Positions 22,751 to 34,190 of a stretch of 64,000 nt of DNA are shown one piece after another. Position numbers and translations under genes: made by a program. The first letter of the stretch is position 1; each line of letters opens with the position of its first letter. The stretch is from the NCBI GenBank assembly GCA_963169105.1, contig OY720643.1, forward strand, positions 19,192,373 through 19,256,372. Direction: 5' to 3'. The notes under the pieces are model-generated. The model saw only the letters and a program-made list of their open reading frames with translations, ran no database searches and had not been told where the DNA came from. The stretch comes from Ceriagrion tenellum. Lineage: Eukaryota > Arthropoda > Insecta > Odonata > Coenagrionidae.

Positions 22751-24609
22751 GATAAAGCATGTCTAACTCGATGACAACGACTTTGTTTGAAGACAGAGAG
22801 GAAGAATGAAACCGTTACCAATCCGCAAATCACATTCTACTCTATACTTTTCACATGTCCATTATTTCGCAGATTATTAATCGCGTATTAAAAATTATAT
22901 TTGATATAACAAAAAAAATTAATATCTCAAAGACAGTAATTTACAGAAAATTTGACCTAAAAATGTAGGGACAAGAATGGATTTTATGCGTCCCTAAGGA
23001 AAGAGTCGAGGTATCCAATGGATTTAAAACAGCCAGATATTGCATTGCAAATGCAAAATAGGTACTAATTCATTTCTTCCACTGGGCCTCGCTTTTCCAA
23101 CTGGATGCTATCTTTGACACTTGAGTAGGCGATGGGTGTAATAGTGGAACGATATTTTATCTCCAAAAAGCGTAGAGTAAGCTTTCTTGACTGTAAAAGT
23201 ATTGGGATGATATGCTAGAAGGTGAGCTGACTGGAGAACGTGAAAAATACCTATGTAGTATATGAAGTGTATCGCGCTAAGTTTATTGTTCATAAATTTA
23301 AAACTTTGCGGCAATTTTTCACCGACCATCATAGATAGCTACGGGATACAAGCTATGATAAATGTTGTAATGTATGCTGAAGTTTCAGGATTTCTGAAGG
23401 TAAATTAATGCAAGTACACGATAAGATATTTTATTGAAATGGTTACTCTTGGTCTGCTCTTTAGACCCGCGTGTGTCCACAAAATGAGAGCATCTGAAAT
23501 CGACAAAATACACATTTTTAAATTATAAAGTTTTCCCCAGTTAGCGCATGTGTGGAAAATTGAGTTGGCAAAGGATTTCTATCTATTAGAGAGACGCTTT
23601 ACGTTAAAGCTTTTGAAAATAAGGAGAATCGGACCTCATTGCGTGAAAAGTGTCGATAATTGTGCTTTATCTGTATTTCTTTTTACGGAATTGATCTAAG
23701 AACGGACGGATTTTTAATAAGCATAATTTAATTTTTGCCTGTAAATACCATTGGAGAATGTAATGAATATAGTGGTATAAGATTGTAATATAATCTTTGC
23801 TATTTGAATAAGTAATAACCATTGTGCAGTCTTATTGCGCAGAAATAACGACTGAAACCACTCAAAAATCGCGAAATCGATTTTATTACGCAAATGGGTA
23901 GTTCTCTTCCTTGCCATTTCAAAATCTGCACTTTTGCTAACTTAATTATTCATTAAGAGGAATAATCTATTTGCAGGAGAAGTATGGACACTTCCAGTTC
24001 TTTGAATTGAAGATGGAACCGGCGCCGCCGCCTTTCCGGTTGGTTGGGCTCTTTCACTTGGAATTCTTCCAGAAATCTCTATAAAATTAGCAACGTTAAG
24101 GTAACTTATGGAGATTATTCTAGGTCCCACTTCTTGTGACTATGATTTGTTATCTCATTGAATAGTAGTTCAAGTAGAATAATACCCTTTTAATACATTT
24201 CTGGAAAATGCTTGGAAGTTATATAATTTAGAAAAGAAATTCTAACTGCTGTTTGGAATATATTTGTGAAAATATTTGAGGGAATGTGTTTCGTGATAAG
24301 TGTATTTGAGAAACTGATTGCAGCATTCGTATGAGCTACATGTAAGTAGTTACTCCACGTTTATGGCAAAGTTTTGTGTTATTTAATCAATTGGTGAATC
24401 TGTTGTATATTTTTATTCATTTTCTTTATTCTAATAATATCGTTTACAGTTGTGTGTAATTACGATAAATATTGCGTCTTTTTTCAACGTTTAAAGACTG
24501 TGCTGAGGCCTGATTTCGTTTTGCTTATGGTATGCCCTTTCACAAGCTTTCATCTCCTTTGTCTTCTAGAATATGTGTCACATGAGCTAATTTTTTTATG
24601 AGTATTCTC
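22751..24609. other. No supported gene
   Basis: AT-rich sequence; short open frames only and no recognised element on either strand. Confidence 0.55.
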
Positions 24610-25015
24610 CCGGTTGAGGTAGGTTTTGCTGAATGTCAGAGAATCTCCTCCCGGTCCTCAAATATCCTTTTTCGCCTCAGCATACGATCTACCCTTCTTC
24701 ATCCCGTCCATGAAACCTATTCTCTTTCTTCCCCTTCCCCGCTTGCCCAACATCCTTCCCTCTATCACACTCTTGAGCAAACCATTGCTCTTTATAACAC
24801 AATTTAGCCATCTACCCTGCCTAACCCGGATTCAGAAGTTTCCTTTCCTCGCCCACCACCTCAAGCACTTCCTCGTTAGTCTTCCTTTCCGTCCACCTAA
24901 CCTTCTCCATCCTTCTCCACACCCACATGCCTGCAGCCTCTTCTCGTCCTCCTTTCTGAAGGTCTACGTTTATGCCCCAGACAACGCTACGCTTCATATC
25001 AATCTCTTCACCACA
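24610..25015 (-). pseudogene. LINE reverse transcriptase C-terminus (fragment)
   Basis: The minus strand gives DMKRSVVWGI, MWVWRRMEKVRW, TERKTNEEVLEVVGEERKLL, then (frameshifted) LLKSVIEGRMLGKRGRGRKR, IGFMDGMKKGRSYAEAKKDI and a stop. The order W-C/V-W-RRM, TNEEVL-x-x-VGEER, LLKxVIEGR-x-x-GKRGRGRKR is the C-terminal region of the endonuclease-reverse transcriptase LINE type also seen at 9.6, 29.1 and 52.4 kb. It is 5'-truncated at about 25,015, directly against the SINE. No catalytic domain, so inactive. The GRGRKR basic patch is better preserved than in the other copies. Confidence 0.85.
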
Positions 25016-25019
25016 TAAG

Positions 25020-25345
25020 GGGATCGGGTTGGTGTGGTGGCTAAAGTACTCGCCTACCACACGGACTCCTGTAGAGGTCGAACACTACCAGGGTTCAACT
25101 CCATGCAGAGGCGGATGTTTTTCAGAGGAACCCGATCCCTACTTGAGTGTCTTGTGGAGGGCACTTCAAGTGCAGTACTCCGTCTGTCGGATGAGACGTT
25201 AAGCCGTGGTACCCTTGGCGCCTTTCGTTAAGAGTAGGCTAATGCCGACGCCGGGTTTCCATCCGCCCTTCTTCCCTTACCTATTCCCTATGGCGCAAAT
25301 GACTTTAGCCGTCGGTCGTCTCTCCAAATATCCGATCCAATCCTT
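25020..25345 (+). repeat. tRNA-derived SINE
   Basis: The head has an A-box-like TGGCTAAAGTA (about 25,038) and a B box GGGTTCAACTCC (about 25,092-25,103), spaced as in a tRNA. The body has GATGAGACGTTAAGCCGTGG, TAATGCCGACGCCGGGTTTC and GGCGCAAATGACTTTAGCC, a block order I recognise from arthropod SINEs. It is probably transcribed by RNA polymerase III and mobilised by a LINE. The 3' end is approximate. Confidence 0.8.
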
Positions 25346-25389
25346 TACTACGTAGGCTAATAGAGATGAATATTTAGACTAAATACTAC

Positions 25390-25800
25390 CTAGTCCACGG
25401 CCCTTCGGAGTAAGAGTACCCCTGGTACCTGTTCCTTTTCCTAGGCAGCATTATCCTCGTCGTGCCCCCCTCCCCCATGGGGTGGAGCCGGTAGCGCGGT
25501 CGGTCCTCGAGCCTTCCCCGGGCACGCGAATCTTTGCTTCCGTGCTCCTCCAAACTTTGGAAATTTCCGGGCGCGGGAAATGGCTGCTCCACCCCTTCCC
25601 GACACCCCCTTCCATTCCTCCCCCCCATCCTTCATAACCTCCCCCAGCTCCTCATTCCCCCCTTGGGTCAACCTCGTTCGCCGTGCCTTCCCCTCCCCGT
25701 CCCAACCTACCTCGTCGCGTCCACGACCTCTACAGCCGACCGAAGCTCCTCTCTTCTTCCCTCGCCTCGGCACTCTGGGACCATTAGACCTGTGACGATG
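25390..25800. other. GC- and CpG-rich patch of unknown origin
   Basis: About 400 bp of C-rich, CpG-containing sequence stands out sharply from its AT-rich surroundings. Overlapping frames on both strands (25,534-25,881 plus, 25,441-25,773 minus) are open mainly because stops are rare in such composition; neither shows a motif. It may be part of a transposon 5' region or a CpG island. Confidence 0.5.
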
Positions 25801-25894
25801 CGGAACTATAACGTCAAGGTAGAGCCAAAGTCATCATGTTTCGGACATAATAGAAAGATTTTTATTTTTATTGGAAGTTGACACCATTTTTCTA

Positions 25895-26490
25895 CAGCTT
25901 CATCTAACCCTGCCAGCCGCAGCATGGGCGTGCGGCAGGGGACGTTAGGTCACCAGCCGTGTAAAGATGTAAGGTATAGGGTTTTTGGAGGAGAAATGGT
26001 GATGTGTATTGTGAGAGTTTAATAAGAGGAGCTTTCATGTCCATCATCTATATGGGCATGTGGCAGGGGATGTTAGGTCACCAGCCGTGTAAAGATGTAA
26101 GTTTTTGAGAGATGAAATGGTGACATGTATAATAGGAGTATATTTATTGGAGCTCAATGTTTATTGTGGTTACTTAGAGTGCGCGGAAAAAACAAGTTTC
26201 TCTAACTATCTGTTCGGAAGTGTATCTCTCAGACGTTATCCCTTCTGTCAGACCTAGAGTGTAGTGAGGCGTCATGATAATATTCTCTGTGTCGCTCTGA
26301 ATCATACCAGTTCTGAATTTCTCAAGCAATCTAAGCCTAGCGTGCAGCCTCCGAGTCTCTAGGGGCTCCCACCTCAATCCCGCCAAAAGCTGTGAGACAT
26401 TAAATGTACGCTTGTAGCAGTTTTTAACGAAGCGCGCTGCCTTCCTTTGTATTTCACTAATTTTCATTGGATGCATTTTGATGACCTTGC
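25895..26490 (-). mobile_element. CR1-type LINE 3' end, truncated, with duplicated 3' UTR
   Basis: Minus strand: the frame starts at about 26,490 with ISEIQRKAARFVKNCYKRT, SQLLAGLRWEPLETRRLHAR, then MTPHY, and after a frameshift FFPRTLSNHNKH and a stop. This is the C-terminal tail of the same CR1/L2 group as the 19.6-kb element; the copy at 53.1 kb is its closest relative here (WEPLETRRLHARL, MTPHY). The 3' UTR (CACGGCTGGTGACCTAACGT, CCCCTGCCGCACGC) is present twice, 128 bp apart. The copy is 5'-truncated, as usual for LINEs, and inactive. Confidence 0.85.
25925..26162. repeat. Tandem duplication of LINE 3' UTR
   Basis: Two head-to-tail copies start at 25,925 and 26,053. Both contain GGCAGGGGA, TTAGGTCACCAGCCGTGTAA and an AGATGAAATGGTGA-like block, with scattered differences. 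The divergence suggests an old duplication or two overlapping insertions. Confidence 0.85.
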
Positions 26491-26980
26491 ATTCTGTAAG
26501 TTAAATTATTAACTCACAAAAAAGTTTGCATTTTGAGCACAAAATGACAAAATGTGAATAAACCTGTGCAACATATACGGTTCAGATGCATAAAAGTTAG
26601 TCAACTAAGTAAAACGCCTCAAATATTTAGATGATAAACTACATTACATGAATGTTGTAATGATTAAAGATTTCCCGAGAAAAATAAAAGAATCTGAAAC
26701 TATGAGATTCGATCAGAAAATCAAATCAAGTTGCACACACGAAAAAGCCATTGCAACCCAACTTATGCGTTCTTCAGCCTGAAGGCATTTTTCTCATATA
26801 TTATCAGTTTATTCAACCCGTTTCAGAGTCCGAATATCCTCGTTGCGCACTTCGATGATGAAGCGTAAAACTCTTCAAAATCCTTAACTTTCCCCCTTCT
26901 GGTGTTTTCATTTTGGAAACACGAGTCCTCATAATGTTGTGGAAAACGGGGTCGAGGGCTTCTTTTTTTAAAGAGTCCGC
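26491..26980. other. No supported gene
   Basis: AT-rich spacer with no recognised content. Confidence 0.5.
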
Positions 26981-27360
26981 CTTCGTGGGTGATACTCGAG
27001 AGGGGGAGGAGCATCAGTTCACGGAGTATTAAACCTTTTCGCGCGGCGAAACCATTGAACGAGAGGAACTCGAGTGTTTATCGTCAAGCATGTCATTTTG
27101 CACGTAGAGCGTGGCTTTGGGAACGCTGCGCGACTGCTTGAGTCAACAAGTCAGAAGTTACAAGTGCGCGCGCTTCCAAATGACTGTTTGCGATGACGAT
27201 GCTCTCGAAGAATCAATGCTCCTCAAAAGTTTCAATCGTGGAGAAACTCAACTTCCCTCTTGCACTTTTTGGGTTTGTTTCAAAAATTGTAAACTGGGAG
27301 TAGAGTGGAGATTAGTGCTGTTCCATCGAAACGAGAGTCGTCGGCGGAGAGCGATATGAC
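26981..27360 (+). other. CpG-containing segment ending at a splice-donor-like site
   Basis: This 380-bp segment is richer in GC and CpG than its surroundings. It carries a TCAGTT initiator-like sequence near 27,015 and an 82-codon open frame (27,111-27,359). Immediately after, GTAAGT begins at 27,361, preceded by GAC, a good match to a splice donor. It could be a first exon of a host gene, but no protein motif is recognised and no downstream exon was found. Low confidence. Confidence 0.2.
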
Positions 27361-29070
27361 GTAAGTAAGCACTTTCAATTTTTTTAAACGGTTACCAGCT
27401 GTAAGAGTACCCACCACGGTCGCTAGGATCTTGGCAGCGGTGTTTACCAATCAAGAGGAGACTATAGCTGTTAAAATACAAATTAACTGCAAACAACAAT
27501 CACTAAATATAAGTTTCACTTTGAAAACTACCACCAACTGAAAGAGTTATGCACCACTGGGAAAGAAGGAAAAATATAAAACTAAACTTGTTATTTTCTT
27601 ATTCCTGCCTTCGTTCGTAAAATATGCTCATATTTTTGCTTAACTGATGACTGCAAGGTTTGATATTTGATATATTGATTCAAATACTTCCGGTATATGC
27701 ATCAGAATGTATATTTGATGAGCATTTCTCTGTTTTATAGGCATTATTCCATATAAGGAGTTGAATATCCTACGACGACGTTGGTTGAGCTATGAAATAG
27801 GAAATGGATGCAATATGTTTGCATTCTCCTTCTTGTGCTCACGTATGCGTTGGCACACAGAACAAGCGAGGCTTTGCCTTCGTCCCCCATCGTTGTAAAT
27901 AGTGCACTAACCTCGTCCAAACTCGAAATTTCTACTTAGAATATCCAGACGACCGGTCTCCCCCAACGGCTGTTTTCATCCTCTAAGTTGCCCTATCTAT
28001 TTCCGGTTGACACAATGGTTAATAAAAATCCTACTGGCAAACTTTTCGTTCCAAAAAGGCAGGGTCGTGTTATTTTCATTTTAACCTTTTGACGCTCTAT
28101 TGTATCGTCTGTGCCCCTAATACCTTACCGAAAAAATAAATCAAACAACTTGGTTTGGTTCGGTTATAATGTTTCTTATTAAAATTAATAGCGAGATGAA
28201 ATATTTTTCGCTAACTTTTGGTAATTGAGAGCTAAGGATGTTTTAGGTTACGAAACGGCTTTCATGTAGAGAAATTATTTACATAGAGCTCGTAAAACCT
28301 ATATTGTTTATCTATACCTCATTAACCAATGGGTAGCTTATTTACGCGACATTTTTCGCTTCATTGATACTTTTCCTATTCACTCAGCTGCACACTATTA
28401 TCTTATCAGTTCTACCGATTGAAGTAAACGATTTGAAATGATTACAAGGCGAAGAATATATAACTCAAGCAAAAAATAATCCCATCTCTCCTTGGCCAAC
28501 TTTCCCATCACCTTCTCCATCCCCCCGCGTATAAGTGGAATTCAGTAGGTTAACAGTGTCCACAGCCGAAGGTTTTGTGAATATTTTTAGCCAGTTCGAA
28601 TTATTTCTGAACATGTGTTCTAAAAACTGCAAGAGTTTAACCACAAAGTAAATAGAAACGTTATCTTTGTTTAACATTTTTACTGAAAATTAGCTTAAAA
28701 ATAAACATCGCGGCTGCAATTATCGAACATTGATATAACCTCCGTCCCCCAAGCTATGAAACTTCGACGCAACGAATGATCATATCGCACTTATAAACTA
28801 TTTTCTCTCCCAAATTAATATCTCCATCGTAAAACTAGCAACGAAATATGAAAACATTTGTAAAGCCGAGGGAGCACGTGTTATGAAGAAAATTTGTTTG
28901 AAGTTTTAAAAATCAACATTTATGTATTTAATGACAAAATTATTTATTATCAACTTCATAGCATAATGCGCTGTTGATTTTTCTTTCAAATGAATAATTG
29001 TGCTTCGGCATAAATATCATATGTCTGGAGATATCGAGGACAAATAAAACGCAGACTTATGAGAAGCTCA
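27361..29070. other. No supported gene
   Basis: AT-rich, no recognised coding or mobile content. A block with ATTATCGAACA...AAACTTCGACGC (about 28,720-28,775) has a diverged counterpart near 30,740-30,790. Confidence 0.5.
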
Positions 29071-29074
29071 GTTT

Positions 29075-29690
29075 TTATACTCCCTTAACTCGAGAATAAT
29101 GAATGGGGAAACACTGGAAGAGGTAGATGGATCTATTTATCTAGGAAGCATAATAACTAAAGATAGTTGAAGTAAAAGAGAGATATGAGGTAGAATAAGA
29201 CAAGCAAAGATAGCTCTTAAGAAGAATAAACGCCTCTTTACTGCAAACAGTATCAAGGTGTGTACGAGGAAGAGATTATTAAAAGCGTACGTGCGGAGTG
29301 TTGCCCTATATGGGTGTGAAACCTGGAAAATAGGAAAGAAGAGAAAAGGAGACTTAATTCCTTTGAAAACTGGTGCTAAAAAAGGATGAGTTGGAAAGAT
29401 TAAATAACTGAAGAAGTTTATCGGAAAATATGAGAAAAGAATGACATATGGAGAAGTATAAGGAACAGGAGGACAGGACTTGTGGGGCACATTCTGAAGA
29501 ACGAGAGCATGATAAAGACGATACTAGAAGCAATGACTGAAGGAAAAAGATGTTGAAGAAGACCTCGACTTGATTATACGAAGCAGTTATTGGAGGATTT
29601 GAACTGCACCAGCTATCAGGAAATGAAAAGAAGAGCCGAAAAGAGAGCTGACTGGAGAACTAATGCAGACCAATCTAAGGATTGAATACC
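29075..29690 (+). pseudogene. LINE reverse transcriptase thumb to C-terminus (decayed)
   Basis: The plus strand reads LEEVDGSIYLGSIITKDS, stop, then RIRQAKIALKKNKRLFTANS, RKRLLKAYVRSVALYGCETW, and after frameshifts a GHIL-type stretch and a C-terminus with KRRAEKRADWRTNADQSKD. The blocks YLGSIIT, KRLxxxYVxSVxLYGCETW and W-R-xNADQSKD mark the thumb and C-terminal region of the arthropod endonuclease-reverse transcriptase LINE type. Many stops and frameshifts are present, and the catalytic palm is missing. It shares its plan with the copies at 9.6 kb (-) and 52.4 kb (+) but is a separate insertion. Confidence 0.85.
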
Positions 29691-30170
29691 TAAGAATAAA
29701 AAAGATAATTTTGATCTTTTTTGGCCGTTCCGAAATAGAATCACCCCGAAGCTGATTTATTGCGTAAAGTGTGTGTATGTACTCTGCTTCCGATCCGTTC
29801 TCTATACTCCGTCTTGATGTGCGCTCGGTTTGAAACGCATGGAAAGGAATTACGTCGTCGTGTTGATATGTGAGAACCAAACTAGTGCGAATGGAAAGCT
29901 CCCTGCAACATGGCTCGACCTAATTCTTTTCTAAAACCACCTCCTCAGTTATAATCCGTTCTCTCCTCTCTCGGTTTACCTGCACTCGAGGAATAAAAAT
30001 AAAGAGGTGCCTTCTTCACCCACGGAGGGAAATGGAAGCAGGGAGCGTGGGACGGATCGATGCCCTCTGGTTGTTCGACGACCGACAAAATTTTCTCTCT
30101 CTCTCTCATCCCCGCGGAAACCGCATGCAGATGTCACTCAGCCCCGAGATGGAGGATTGTATCGATGCGT
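29691..30170. other. No supported gene
   Basis: Mixed composition, no recognised element. A TCTC microsatellite-like run is at about 30,092-30,106. Confidence 0.5.
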
Positions 30171-30171
30171 A

Positions 30172-30265
30172 GGCTGGGAAGAGGAGAAAGAGTAAGGTGG
30201 AAGGTGGAAATAGCAACAAATGAGGAAGTTTTCCAAGTAGCAGGAGAGGAATGGAGCCGATGAGG
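30172..30265 (+). pseudogene. Possible LINE C-terminal scrap
   Basis: The frame reads RRLGRGERVRWKVEIATNEE followed by VFQVAGEEW, which resembles RRMxKVxWTERxTNEEVLxxVGEER in the 24.6-kb copy over about 28 residues. Sequence further on does not align convincingly. The match is short, so this may be coincidence. Confidence 0.4.
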
Positions 30266-31020
30266 TAGTTTCCAAGGAAACTGTCATTGTGATTGGAGGG
30301 AATAGTAAGAAGATTCAGGGTGTTAAATGTTCAGGTAGTAGATAGGATAGACGAAGGAAAGAGAAATTTAGATGGGAGGTAAAGATTGAACGAGTTGGAG
30401 AGGAAATTTCCATGAGAAACATTTCACCCACCATGTTTGAATATTTTCGAGTTGGTGAGGGCTTAAACCATGAAAAACGGTTATAAACATTCTATTCAAA
30501 CCCATAATACATGGAAAAACAATAATGAGCTCTTTGAAGGTAACTTCTGTTAAGTTATTTTTGTTGGGAAAACAATCGAGACGAGATAACTAATAAAATG
30601 TGATTATATTTTTTATCTAGTACGAATTCTTTTAAAATACGTACGTGTTTTTAAAGGGATTAACGATAAAGTGATTAGAAGCTTAACATCCATGTTTTAG
30701 ATCTTTTCTCAATTTACCTCAAATACAAAAATTGGGTCTGTGATTATCGAAGACTGACACCATCTCAGCTACCAAACTTCGACGCGAAGAAGATTGCTGT
30801 TACCTACTATTCCAATTCTATTCCAATTGATGTGAGGAAATCTCGCTCGTTGGAAATTTTTCAATCTACATTGTATGAAATTTTATTGAATGAATGTTTT
30901 CCAGAATACTTTAGCCTGGTCAGTTTTTAATTCGCATTGCTATTTTTTTATTTGACAAAAATTGTTTTTTTTCCCTCATAGTCTGTTTTTGTCTTTAATC
31001 TGGTATCATGTATCTATATA
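30266..31020. other. No supported gene
   Basis: AT-rich sequence with no recognised content. Confidence 0.5.
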
Positions 31021-31120
31021 CAGTAGACCCTTGCTTTACGATATTAATCCGTTCCGGAGGACCGATCGTAAAGCGAATTCCATCGTATGTTGAATCGGCA
31101 TTATTTCCGGACGAGGAATC
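31021..31120 (+). mobile_element. pogo/Tigger-like DNA transposon terminal repeat (one end)
   Basis: The sequence starts CAGTAGACCCTTGCTTTACG right after TATATA, continues with TTAATCCGTTCCGGAGGACC and GATCGTAAAGCGAATTCCAT. A CAGT start next to TA and this block order are familiar from pogo-class terminal repeats. CTTTACGAT (31,034-31,042) and ATCGTAAAG (31,065-31,073) form an internal inverted pair. No opposite end and no transposase were found, so it is a solo or broken end. Confidence 0.55.
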
Positions 31121-32035
31121 GGTTTAAAGAGCATCAGTGCCAATCCATTCAGTGTTCGCGTCAGAGCCAATGCATACAAAATATCCTGGATTAAAATTAT
31201 TTAAAATATTATTGAACCAATATTTAAAACACTATCGATATTTAAAACAAAATCGGGGAAATTTTAAAATTTTTAAAAGCGCGTGCAAAATCAGCTCAGA
31301 TCAATACGTATAGTTATTGTTTTTCAACGAGAGTAATTGTTTTTGTCTTTTTCTTTATACATTGTATGTTATTAAGCTCTATTTGTTTTTTTATTTTAAC
31401 TAAATAATATGTTACTCCGCTGCTATTTTGTTTTATTGCATTTTTGCTCTAAGGGACCTGTCCCAGAGTAAAACAAATGTTAATTCTTTTATATTCCCCC
31501 CGCTTGCCCTTTTCTGATCCGCTCCACAGCGATAAAAGCGATTTTACATTTTTCTCCAAATATTATTATAAAACTTTTCTATTGTTTAAGATAGCCTCTC
31601 TGTTTAATGAAAATGTTGAATGTGTTCAAATATTGTTGCTGTTCTTTGTGTTTTGTTCTTCACTCTTAAAAGTCCGTTATTCATAGCCAAGCAAATACAA
31701 CTTGAAAATTTTAAATGTTTAAAGGTTGTGTTTTTATATTTATATTTAATGAAATTTACTGATTTAGTATTACTAATTTGTATTTACACCTTATCACTGC
31801 AAATAATATGAAGGGAACATTGTACAAATTGCTGGTGGCTCAGTTCAGGTTTCAACCTTGGAGTCCACCTAGGGCTTTCATTTCTATTTTAAATTTTTAT
31901 TATATTTCATAATTTATTGTAACTTAAATGAAAGTAAATAAAATTCTAAATTCTAAAAATAAATAAAACTGCAACGTTTAAGTATTCGATTCTCATGCGG
32001 TATCGGCAGCGGCAGTCGGTATTTAGACGTTTTCG
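31121..32035. other. No supported gene
   Basis: AT-rich; open frames at 31,477-31,811 have no motif. Sequence near 31,850 (GGTTTCAACCTTGG) vaguely resembles a B box, without a tRNA head. Confidence 0.5.
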
Positions 32036-32039
32036 TGGT

Positions 32040-32900
32040 GTTTGATTGGCCCCTTATCATAAGAAACCCAGGGTTCTTATAATACGGCCGGATTTTCTAC
32101 GAGACGCTATTGCCTCCTCTTTGAAATGCATGCGGCCCCGGTCGTCGCGATACGAGTTAAGAGAAAGGGGATGGGATGCGGCGATGCCGGGCAGTCGATG
32201 GCGCGGGATACGTGTTTTCCGGGTGCAAATGGACCAGACCCGCTCCGGGAGGCATCTCCGCCGGAGGAGACTCGCGTTTCCGGGAAGGGTCTTGTAAGAG
32301 GAGTGTGCGTGGTCGTTTTGCAACCCCCCCCCTTCCCATAGGGCAACGCAAACGACCCCGCAATGCGTGGGCGTGTTTGAAATGGTGCGTAAGAACGGCA
32401 TTCGTAAACACGCTCACGGATCTCGCCGAACCACCACCCCCCCTCGCCCCTGTTGTGTGGACTCTTCCCGCGTTTTGTTGACCTGGAGATAACTGCGCAG
32501 GCCTCTCCCTTCGCCTCATTCCCCCCCCCTGTTCTGCCATACTCCCCACACCCTTACCTCCACATCCGTTTCTGGCGTGGGAGCGGCCGTCGACCCCGCA
32601 CACGAACCCTTTTACCCTAGCTTGGCGGCTGGCTGAGACCCCTTCAGGGTACGTGTGGCGGAGAGCCCCTGCACATGACCCCTTAACTCTCATTTCGACT
32701 CCTCCCGTTGCGCCATCCTTTCCTTCTCCACGCACGCACCACAGCCGTCTTGCCTCCTCCCCCGCCTTGGGCTTAGGAATAGGAGATTCCATCGTGCGCC
32801 CCAATTCCCTCCCACTCCGTGCTCCCTTACCCCTGACCGTCCCGCCTGGATCAATTCTTTCGATCCGATTTTATATATTTTTCCTCTCATCCACATTCCC
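32040..32900. promoter_or_regulatory. CpG-dense island
   Basis: About 850 bp rich in G, C and CpG, with several poly-C tracts, lies between AT-rich flanks. Many overlapping open frames occur on both strands (up to 215 codons minus, 32,157-32,804), as expected when stops are rare by composition; none has a known motif. Its right edge has a pyrimidine tract ending CTGTCTACAG at about 32,910-32,919, which resembles a splice acceptor. It may be a promoter or first exon of a host gene, or a GC-rich mobile element. Confidence 0.4.
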
Positions 32901-34070
32901 TTCCTGTCTACAGCGGCGGTCTCTTAGGTCAGGAGTGCTAAAAACTTAAAACATGATCTATATGATATATCCCTGTACGGAAAAACAAATGTGTATTTGT
33001 TGCATAACTATTTCAAATTCCATCCATTATCATTCAAACTTTTCATCCTTTGTACAAAGAAGCACAATTTTCTATTACAAATATTATATATCTATGTTAT
33101 TATTTCTTAACACACTAAAAATATTCCTATTTATCAATTCTACATGACAATTTTGGTGTGCTTAAAAAATTACACAAATATTTTCTCATTTTTTCATTAT
33201 TTAAAATGCCTGCTGTACCATTTTTCCTTAATTGTGGGATTCCAAAATAATTGTAGTTTATAAAATCAAATTTGAATCATTTATTGTAAATTTTCAATTA
33301 ATTTAATGAAATTTTATTCTTAAACCATATTTAAACGATATCTCAATAATTTTATCAATAAATTTTTAAAATAATATTTCATCCTTTTACCTAAATTCCT
33401 TACGGATTGGATATTCTACGTATCATATTACGTTATATAAGTATGTACATATATTTTATCCAAACCAAAAGTCCTCTTATCAAATGCCAATAGATTGAAT
33501 GAAGTGAAAACCTTAAATAAGATTGACTGACCTTGGTATATTATTGGTTGATATCTCGGCAAATATACAATCGTAGATTCGGGCAATATGGCATGAAATT
33601 TTTTCCATGATAAATTATTTGAATGAAGTGCTATTACCCACAAATAATTTTATTTAATTACACGACACGGATTTGATGTTTTATATCATCTCCGGGTAAG
33701 GTTTCGTCGTCAAGTGTCACCTTTCCATGCAGATGCTGCAAAACCTGTGCTTTGCCATAAATTTTAGATACTTGTGGCGTATTGAGCTTAAATCAAAGTC
33801 TAAAACTGGGAAATTAATGGAGAACATTTTAAAACCGCATATTTAATAGCTAGGAAAACCATTCGTATGACTACCTGTCAAATTGTACTGTACTTGCTAT
33901 AAGTTATCATTAAATTTAAGAAAACAGAAAGCTGTAATAGGTTATGGAGTATAGTTTCACATTAGTATTGGTATTCGGGTGAGATTTCCTAGAGATTCAG
34001 AGATAATAAGAGATTTCACTTGCCTTTTTTTACAACTCGAATCCCACTCATCAGTTCGCTCCTCTTTTAG
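32901..34070. other. No supported gene
   Basis: Strongly AT-rich; short open frames only. Confidence 0.55.
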
Positions 34071-34105
34071 TCTAGTTAAGTTTAGTCTAGTTTAGTCTTT
34101 TTAGT

Positions 34106-34190
34106 CTGGGACATAAGATTTAGAATTTCCTAGGCTTACGAGGCTTTTTAAGCCTCGTAAGCCTAGGAAATTCTAAATCTTATGTCCCAG
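34106..34190. repeat. Perfect 41-bp hairpin with 3-base loop
   Basis: Arms 34,106-34,146 and 34,150-34,190 are exact reverse complements separated by TTT. Just upstream, 34,071-34,105 is a run of degenerate TTTAGTCTAG repeats. No coding content. It could be a near-palindromic MITE, a hairpin-RNA source or a terminator-like structure; the perfect arms argue for recent origin or gene conversion. Confidence 0.95.

Noticed and set aside
31840..31880. GGTTTCAACCTTGG as a possible SINE B box
   Set aside because: Poor fit to the B-box consensus and no A box upstream.
32157..32804. 215-codon minus open frame in the CpG island
   Set aside because: Several frames are open at once, as expected from GC content; Arg/Gly-rich translation without a motif.
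33670..33720. Minus-strand TGACGACGAAAC string
   Set aside because: CTGANGA-like and GAAAC are adjacent with no helix II between them.
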